A stretch of 64,000 bases of DNA from Stenotrophomonas maltophilia (GTDB lineage Bacteria > Pseudomonadota > Gammaproteobacteria > Xanthomonadales > Xanthomonadaceae). The notes beneath the pieces were generated by a model. It did not search any database. It saw only the letters and a list, made by a program, of their open reading frames with translations, and had not been told where the DNA came from. The stretch lies in the NCBI RefSeq assembly GCF_002799155.1, contig NZ_NERD01000002.1, positions 2,480,001 through 2,544,000 of the forward strand. Reading direction: 5' to 3'. Positions within the stretch are counted from its first letter, which is position 1, and each line of letters begins with the position of its first letter. A program made the translations under genes and the position numbers. Below are positions 59,140 to 64,000 of the stretch, one piece after another.

Positions 59140-61305
59140 TCAACGCAGGTAATGCATCAGCACGCCCAGCAGGGCAATCAGGCCGATGATCATCGCGAAG
59201 GCGTAGTGATAGAGGAAACCGGATTGGGTACGACGCAGCACGCCGGCTGCGACGTCCACAACACGTGCCGAGAGATTGACCACGCCGTCGACGATGTTGC
59301 TGTCGATCCAGCGCGAGACCTTGCCCAGCTTGACGCTGCCACCGGCAAAGCCATCGATCCACAGCTTGTCGAAGCCGTACTTGTTTTCCAGCACCGATAC
59401 CAGCGGGGCGAAGGTCTTGCGCGCCTTGCCCGACAGGTCCGGCTTCCACAGGTAGAACAGTGCAGCCAGCAGGAAGCCCGCAACGGTCAGGAAGAACGCA
59501 GGCGCCATCATGCCGTGCAGCGCGAACGCGACCGGGCCGTGGAACTCTTCGCCCAGGAAGCCAATGGTGTTCTTGGCCGGATCATAGAAATCGACGATGC
59601 CGGTGAAGAACGTATGCGCCTGGCCCTTGATGGCGTCGTGCGCGTGGTGGCCGGCCCAGTCGGTGCCGTACAGCATCGGACCGATGCTGAAGAAACCGAT
59701 GGCGATCGACGGGATGGCCAGCAGGATCAGCGGCAGGGTCACCACCCACGGGGTTTCGTGCGGCTCATGCGGACCGTGGCCATGGCCGTGGTCGTCGTGG
59801 GCATCGCCGTGGTGGGCGTCGGCGGCGTGGTGATCGTCATGACCGTGGCCATGGGCATGATCATCATGCGCGTCGCGGAAGCGTTCCTTGCCATGGAAGG
59901 TCAGGAACAGCAGGCGGAAGCTGTAGAAGCTGGTGACGATCACGCCACCCAGCACCGCCCAGTAGCCGTAGGTGGCCACCCAGTTGTTGGACAGGTGCGC
60001 GTGCAGCTCGGCCGCCTCGATGATGGTGTCCTTCGAGTAGAAGCCGGAGAAGAACGGCGTACCGACCAACGCCAGGGTACCGATCCACATGGTGATGAAG
60101 GTGATCGGCATGTACTTGCGCAGGCCGCCCATCTTGCGCATGTCCTGCTCGTGGTGCATCGCGATGATGACCGAGCCGGCGCCCAGGAACAGCAGCGCCT
60201 TGAAGAAGGCGTGGGTCATCAGGTGGAACACGGCGGCCGAATAGGCCGACACGCCCAGGGCGACGGTCATGTAGCCCAGCTGCGACAGCGTGGAGTACGC
60301 AACGACGCGCTTGATGTCGTTCTGCACGATGCCGATCAGGCCGGTGAAGAACGCGGTGGTGGCACCGATGAACAGCACGAAGTTCAGCGCAGTCTGCGAC
60401 AGCTCGAACAGCGGCGACATGCGGGTAACCATGAAGATACCGGCGGTCACCATCGTCGCGGCATGGATCAGTGCCGAGATCGGGGTCGGGCCTTCCATCG
60501 AGTCCGGCAGCCACACGTGCAGCGGAACCTGGGCCGACTTGCCCATGGCACCGATGAACAGGCAGATGCAGATGACGGTGGCGATCGACCAGATCACCGG
60601 CTCGTTCAGCAGCTGCATGCCCAGGATCGTGCCGTCCCAGATCTGCAGCTGGGCGCGCGGATCAGCCAGCAGGCCGGCCTGCGAAAACACCTGCGCGTAG
60701 TCCAGGGTGCCGAACACCCACAGCACGCCGGCGATGCCCAGCAGGAAGCCGAAGTCACCGACGCGGTTGACCAGGAACGCCTTCATGTTGGCGAAGATCG
60801 CGGTCGGGCGCTTGAACCAGAAGCCGATCAGCAGGTACGACACCAGGCCCACCGCTTCCCAGCCGAAGAACAGCTGCAGGAAGTTGTTGCTCATCACCAG
60901 GGTGAGCATCGAGAAGGTGAACAGCGAGATGTAGCTGAAGAACCGCTGGTAGCCCGGATCGTCCTGCATGTAGCCGATCGTGTAGATGTGGACCAGCAGC
61001 GACACGAAGGTCACCACCACCATCATCATTGCGGTCAGCTTGTCGACCATGAAGCCGACGTGGGCCGAATACTGGCCAACCTCGAAGAACGTGTAGATGT
61101 TCTGGTTGAACGGCTGCGCGCCGCCCCACATCAGCTGGTAGAACGTGTACATCGACAGGCCGCAGGCAACCGCGACGCCGAGGATGGTGAGGGTCTGCGC
61201 GCCGAAGCGCTTGACCTGGCGACCGAACAGGCCGGCGATGATGCTGCCGAACAGCGGTGCAAGCACCACTGCGATCAACAGACTCTTGGAGAGAGTGATT
61301 TCCAT
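59140..61305 (-). CDS. nuoL: NADH-quinone oxidoreductase subunit L
   Basis: 721 aa, somewhat long for NuoL (about 610-680 typical). Canonical core: LLQLFFGWEAVGLVSYLLIGFW, SAQVPLHVWLPDSMEGPTPISALIHAATMV and RVVAYSTLSQLGYM, separate pieces. Between residues about 465 and 510 there is an insert with around 15 His and many Asp (AHDDHAHGHGHDDHH-type), followed by the C-terminal long amphipathic helix region. The insert lies in an extramembrane loop and may bind divalent metal; its effect is unknown. It lies 7 bp after nuoK. Confidence 0.97.
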   Translation of the reverse strand: MEITLSKSLLIAVVLAPLFGSIIAGLFGRQVKRFGAQTLTILGVAVACGLSMYTFYQLMWGGAQPFNQNIYTFFEVGQYSAHVGFMVDKLTAMMMVVVTFVSLLVHIYTIGYMQDDPGYQRFFSYISLFTFSMLTLVMSNNFLQLFFGWEAVGLVSYLLIGFWFKRPTAIFANMKAFLVNRVGDFGFLLGIAGVLWVFGTLDYAQVFSQAGLLADPRAQLQIWDGTILGMQLLNEPVIWSIATVICICLFIGAMGKSAQVPLHVWLPDSMEGPTPISALIHAATMVTAGIFMVTRMSPLFELSQTALNFVLFIGATTAFFTGLIGIVQNDIKRVVAYSTLSQLGYMTVALGVSAYSAAVFHLMTHAFFKALLFLGAGSVIIAMHHEQDMRKMGGLRKYMPITFITMWIGTLALVGTPFFSGFYSKDTIIEAAELHAHLSNNWVATYGYWAVLGGVIVTSFYSFRLLFLTFHGKERFRDAHDDHAHGHGHDDHHAADAHHGDAHDDHGHGHGPHEPHETPWVVTLPLILLAIPSIAIGFFSIGPMLYGTDWAGHHAHDAIKGQAHTFFTGIVDFYDPAKNTIGFLGEEFHGPVAFALHGMMAPAFFLTVAGFLLAALFYLWKPDLSGKARKTFAPLVSVLENKYGFDKLWIDGFAGGSVKLGKVSRWIDSNIVDGVVNLSARVVDVAAGVLRRTQSGFLYHYAFAMIIGLIALLGVLMHYLR

Positions 61306-61312
61306 CTGTGGA

Positions 61313-61618
61313 TCAGCCCTTCAACGAATCGACTTCGCCGACATTGATCGTGCGGCGGGTACGGAACAGGGTCACCAGGATCGCCAGGCCGATGGCGGCT
61401 TCCGCGGCGGCGACGGTCAGGATGAAGAACACGAACAGCTGGCCGGACGGATCGCCCAGCTGACGCGAGAAGCCGACGAAATTGATGTTCACCGACAGCA
61501 GCATCAGCTCGATCGACATCAGCAGGACGATGACGTTCTTCCGGTTGAGGAAGATGCCGGCCAGGCTGATGGCGAACAGCACCGCGCCAAGCGCAAGCAT
61601 GTGGCCAAGGGTAATCAC
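61313..61618 (-). CDS. nuoK: NADH-quinone oxidoreductase subunit K
   Basis: 101 aa, three helices. [20 protein letters not shown] has the two conserved membrane Glu area, and [20 protein letters not shown] is typical. ATG 61618 overlaps the nuoJ stop (ATGA), so the two are coupled. Complete. Confidence 0.97.
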   Translation of the reverse strand: MITLGHMLALGAVLFAISLAGIFLNRKNVIVLLMSIELMLLSVNINFVGFSRQLGDPSGQLFVFFILTVAAAEAAIGLAILVTLFRTRRTINVGEVDSLKG

Positions 61619-62271
61619 GGCTGGGTCTCCTCGCCGGCGGCCGGCTTGCTGTTGCTGTGCACGACCGGTGCTTCGGCGCCCATCTTCACCATGCGCAGGC
61701 GCTGGCCCGCCTTGACCATGGTCTGCTGGCCCGGGTTCTGGCTCTTCACGCCGGTACGGCGACGCAGGGTCAGCATCACGGCGGCAACCACGGCCACGGT
61801 CAGGATGACGGCGGCGAACTCGAACGGCAGCAGGTACTCGGTGAACAGCGTGCGCGCCAGCCAGGTGACGTTGGAGCTGTCGGCGGCGACCGCAGCGGCG
61901 TTGTCGGCCGGGAACGGCGTGACCGAGCGGGCCTTGACGCCGATCAGGATCAGCATCTGCACCAGCATCGCCACTGCGACGATGAGGCCGACCGGCAGGT
62001 AGCGCACCCAGCCCTCACGCAGCTTGCTGGGGTCGATGTCCAGCATCATCACCACGAACAGGAACAGCACCATCACCGCGCCGACGTAGACCAGCACCAG
62101 GGCCACGCCGAGGAACTCGGCGCCCACCAGCAGCCACACGCAGGCGATGGAGAAGAAGGTCAGCACCAGGCAGAGCACGGCGTGAACCGGGTTGCGCACG
62201 CTGATCACCGCACCGGCCGAAACCGTTGCCGCGATGGCGAACACCCAGAAAGCGATATTTACCCAATCCAT
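61615..62271 (-). CDS. nuoJ: NADH-quinone oxidoreductase subunit J
   Basis: 218 aa, five helices in the first 170 residues ([40 protein letters not shown], with the pi-bulge region). The C-terminal 50 residues are a hydrophilic, low-complexity tail. ATG 62271 lies 9 bp after nuoI. Complete family core. Confidence 0.96.
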   Translation of the reverse strand: MDWVNIAFWVFAIAATVSAGAVISVRNPVHAVLCLVLTFFSIACVWLLVGAEFLGVALVLVYVGAVMVLFLFVVMMLDIDPSKLREGWVRYLPVGLIVAVAMLVQMLILIGVKARSVTPFPADNAAAVAADSSNVTWLARTLFTEYLLPFEFAAVILTVAVVAAVMLTLRRRTGVKSQNPGQQTMVKAGQRLRMVKMGAEAPVVHSNSKPAAGEETQP

Positions 62272-62280
62272 CTCTCGACC

Positions 62281-62772
62281 TCAGCGGTAAGCGGCATCGG
62301 CGGCGCGACGCTCGGCGATCTCGTTTTCGAGACGGTCGCCCAGGGCCAGCAGCTGCGGCTTGGTAACGATGTTTTCGCCACGATTCTCGAAGTGGTACTC
62401 GAGGATGTGGGTTTCGACGATCGAGTCCACCGGGCAGCTTTCTTCGCAGAAGCCGCAGAAGATGCACTTGAACAGGTCGATGTCGTAGCGCGTGGTACGG
62501 CGGGTGCCGTCTTCGCGCTTGGCCGAGTCGATGGTGATGGCCAGCGCCGGGCACACCGCCTCGCACAGCTTGCAGGCGATGCAGCGCTCTTCACCGTTGG
62601 GGTAACGGCGCAGGGCGTGCAGGCCACGGAAGCGCGGCGACTGCGGGAACTTCTCCATCGGGTACATCATCGTGTACTTCGGCTTGAAGCTGTACTTCAG
62701 CGTCAGCCAGAGACCAGCCAGCAGTTCGAGCAGCAGCAGGCTCTTGAAGTAATGGGTAATCCTGTTCATCAC
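62281..62772 (-). CDS. nuoI: NADH-quinone oxidoreductase subunit I
   Basis: 163 aa. Two [4Fe-4S] ferredoxin motifs are complete: [12 protein letters not shown] and [12 protein letters not shown]. The N-terminal amphipathic helix anchors it to the membrane arm. It carries electrons through clusters N6a and N6b toward quinone. ATG 62772 is 1 bp after the nuoH stop. Confidence 0.98.
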   Translation of the reverse strand: MMNRITHYFKSLLLLELLAGLWLTLKYSFKPKYTMMYPMEKFPQSPRFRGLHALRRYPNGEERCIACKLCEAVCPALAITIDSAKREDGTRRTTRYDIDLFKCIFCGFCEESCPVDSIVETHILEYHFENRGENIVTKPQLLALGDRLENEIAERRAADAAYR

Positions 62773-62773
62773 T

Positions 62774-63868
62774 TTAGACGCCCTTTTGAATCACGCCGAA
62801 GAACACCATGACGGCGGTAACCGCGATCCACAGAATGGCCAGCGGGATGAAGACCTTCCAGCCCAGGCGCATGATCTGGTCATAGCGGAAGCGCGGGAAG
62901 CTGGCACGGAACCAGATGTAGGCACTGGCGAAGAAGAACACCTTGACGAACAGCCACGGCGCACCACCCTTCCAGATCCAGTCGACCAGCGGCGAGACGT
63001 CGCCGAAGTTGACCCAGCCCTGGACCGGGCTCAGCCAGCCACCGAGGAAGAAGATCGAGATCAGGAAGCTGATCAGGATCATGTTCGCGTATTCGGCCAG
63101 GAAGAACAGGGCGAACGCACCGCCCGAGTATTCGACCATGTGGCCGGCGACGATTTCCGATTCGCCTTCCACCACGTCGAACGGCGCGCGGTTGGTTTCA
63201 GCCACGCCCGACACCCAGTAGATGACGAACAGCGGGAACAGCGGCAGCAGGAACCAGTCGAAGAAGCCGGAGCTGCCGGCCTGCGCCATCACGATGTTGC
63301 TCAGGTTCAGGCTGCCCGACGCGATCATCACGCCGACCAGGGCGAAGCCCATGGCGATTTCGTAGCTGATCATCTGCGCCGAGGCGCGCATCGCACCCAG
63401 GAACGCATACTTCGAGTTGGACGCCCAACCGGCCAGGATGATGCCGTAGATGCCCAGCGAGGTCATCGCCAGCAGGTACAGCAGGCCGGCGTTGGCGTTG
63501 GACAGCACGATCTGCGAATCGAAGGGCACCACCGACCAGGCCGCGAAGGCCGGGGCCAGGGTGATCAGCGGGGCCAGCAGGTAGATCGCCTTGTTGGCGC
63601 TGCTCGGCTGGACCACTTCCTTGAACAGCAGCTTGAAGACGTCGGCGAAGGCCTGGAAGATGCCCATGCCCACGTACATCGGGCCGTGGCGGACGTGCAT
63701 CCAGCCGATCAGCTTGCGCTCCCAGACCACGTAGAAGGCCACCGAGATGATCACCGGAACGGTGATCACCAGGATCTTCAGGATGATCCAGATCAGCGCG
63801 CCGATGTCACCGAGGCCAAGCAGCCACTGGTGCAGCGGGTCGACCGCGTTCAACAGCAATTCGTTCAT
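62774..63868 (-). CDS. nuoH: NADH-quinone oxidoreductase subunit H
   Basis: 364 aa, about eight to nine helices. [19 protein letters not shown] and the quinone-channel loop [27 protein letters not shown], in separate parts, are the NuoH signatures. It forms the quinone-binding channel. ATG 63868 overlaps the nuoG stop. Confidence 0.98.
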   Translation of the reverse strand: MNELLLNAVDPLHQWLLGLGDIGALIWIILKILVITVPVIISVAFYVVWERKLIGWMHVRHGPMYVGMGIFQAFADVFKLLFKEVVQPSSANKAIYLLAPLITLAPAFAAWSVVPFDSQIVLSNANAGLLYLLAMTSLGIYGIILAGWASNSKYAFLGAMRASAQMISYEIAMGFALVGVMIASGSLNLSNIVMAQAGSSGFFDWFLLPLFPLFVIYWVSGVAETNRAPFDVVEGESEIVAGHMVEYSGGAFALFFLAEYANMILISFLISIFFLGGWLSPVQGWVNFGDVSPLVDWIWKGGAPWLFVKVFFFASAYIWFRASFPRFRYDQIMRLGWKVFIPLAILWIAVTAVMVFFGVIQKGV

Positions 63869-64000
63869 GCAGCCACCACCGTTACGCGAGCGGCACCCAG
63901 CGGCGCGGTCGCGCCGTGGCCCGATTCAATCCAGACCGAACCCGCAGCGACGCGGGCATCGACCACCACCGGCAGGGTGGCCTTGCCGGCATCGGTGCCG
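63865..64000 (-). CDS. nuoG: NADH-quinone oxidoreductase subunit G, 3' end only
   Basis: Only the last 45 codons lie in the window; the rest is beyond 64000. The C-terminus reads [20 protein letters not shown] and then a short strand ending ARVTVVAA. It overlaps the nuoH start by 4 nt (ATGA), matching operon order nuoG-H-I. The fragment is too short for motif proof, but frame, order and the GxVWI-type molybdopterin-dinucleotide-binding strand agree. Confidence 0.85.
   Translation of the reverse strand, partial: GTDAGKATLPVVVDARVAAGSVWIESGHGATAPLGAARVTVVAA

Overview
This is a GC-rich gammaproteobacterial chromosome segment that fits Stenotrophomonas, most likely the S. maltophilia complex. 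Gene order and protein families are Xanthomonadaceae-like. Short GTAG-headed hairpin repeats resembling the SMAG elements described in S. maltophilia occur singly and in tandem between genes. The species call is inference; no comparison could be run. There is no prophage, insertion sequence or CRISPR array.

Layout. 0.1-4.3 kb: ribonuclease D, an uncharacterised exported protein and a large DUF4034/Sel1-like protein. 4.4-10.8 kb: a TonB-dependent receptor, tRNA-Ala(CGC), a short-chain dehydrogenase divergent from an AraC-MGMT (Ada-like) alkylation repair protein, and an MDR-family reductase. 11.0-17.7 kb: two tandem tRNA-Phe genes, a Blc-type lipocalin, a lipoprotein, an acyl-CoA dehydrogenase, an intergenic island packed with inverted repeats, an HNH endonuclease and dxs. 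17.9-24.4 kb: an accessory-looking module. It holds a LuxR-type response regulator, an unknown protein, a Ras-like GTPase, two Roadblock/LC7 proteins, three pilin-fold proteins (one without a prepilin cleavage motif) and a stand-alone degenerate receiver. This is the best candidate here for an undescribed system. 24.6-31.5 kb: small single-function genes (TetR plus SMR efflux, DUF1328, LysE exporter, a lone ClpP paralogue, ArsR/SRPBCC pair, aspartate racemase, DUF3011, GNAT) and tRNA-Pro(GGG).

31.7-39.5 kb, minus strand: the translation operon thrS-infC-rpmI-rplT-pheS-pheT-ihfA-merR. It is preceded by a possible Thr-codon leader peptide with a terminator and an alternative hairpin, and infC appears to start at AUC. 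39.8-46.2 kb: a three-gene DUF3325/DUF3649/PepSY membrane operon, a GH18 chitinase, a serine hydrolase and a winged-helix/TPR regulator. 46.3-56.0 kb, minus strand: the conserved metY-like locus, with two initiator tRNA-fMet genes followed by rimP-nusA-infB-rbfA-truB-rpsO-pnp. 56.1-64.0 kb, minus strand: the respiratory complex I operon from the 3' end of nuoG through nuoH, I, J, K, L, M and N.

The right half is therefore mostly core translation and energy genes on the minus strand, and the left half is a mix of accessory functions. Starts were chosen from Shine-Dalgarno spacing, signal peptides and family length; uncertain ones are flagged.
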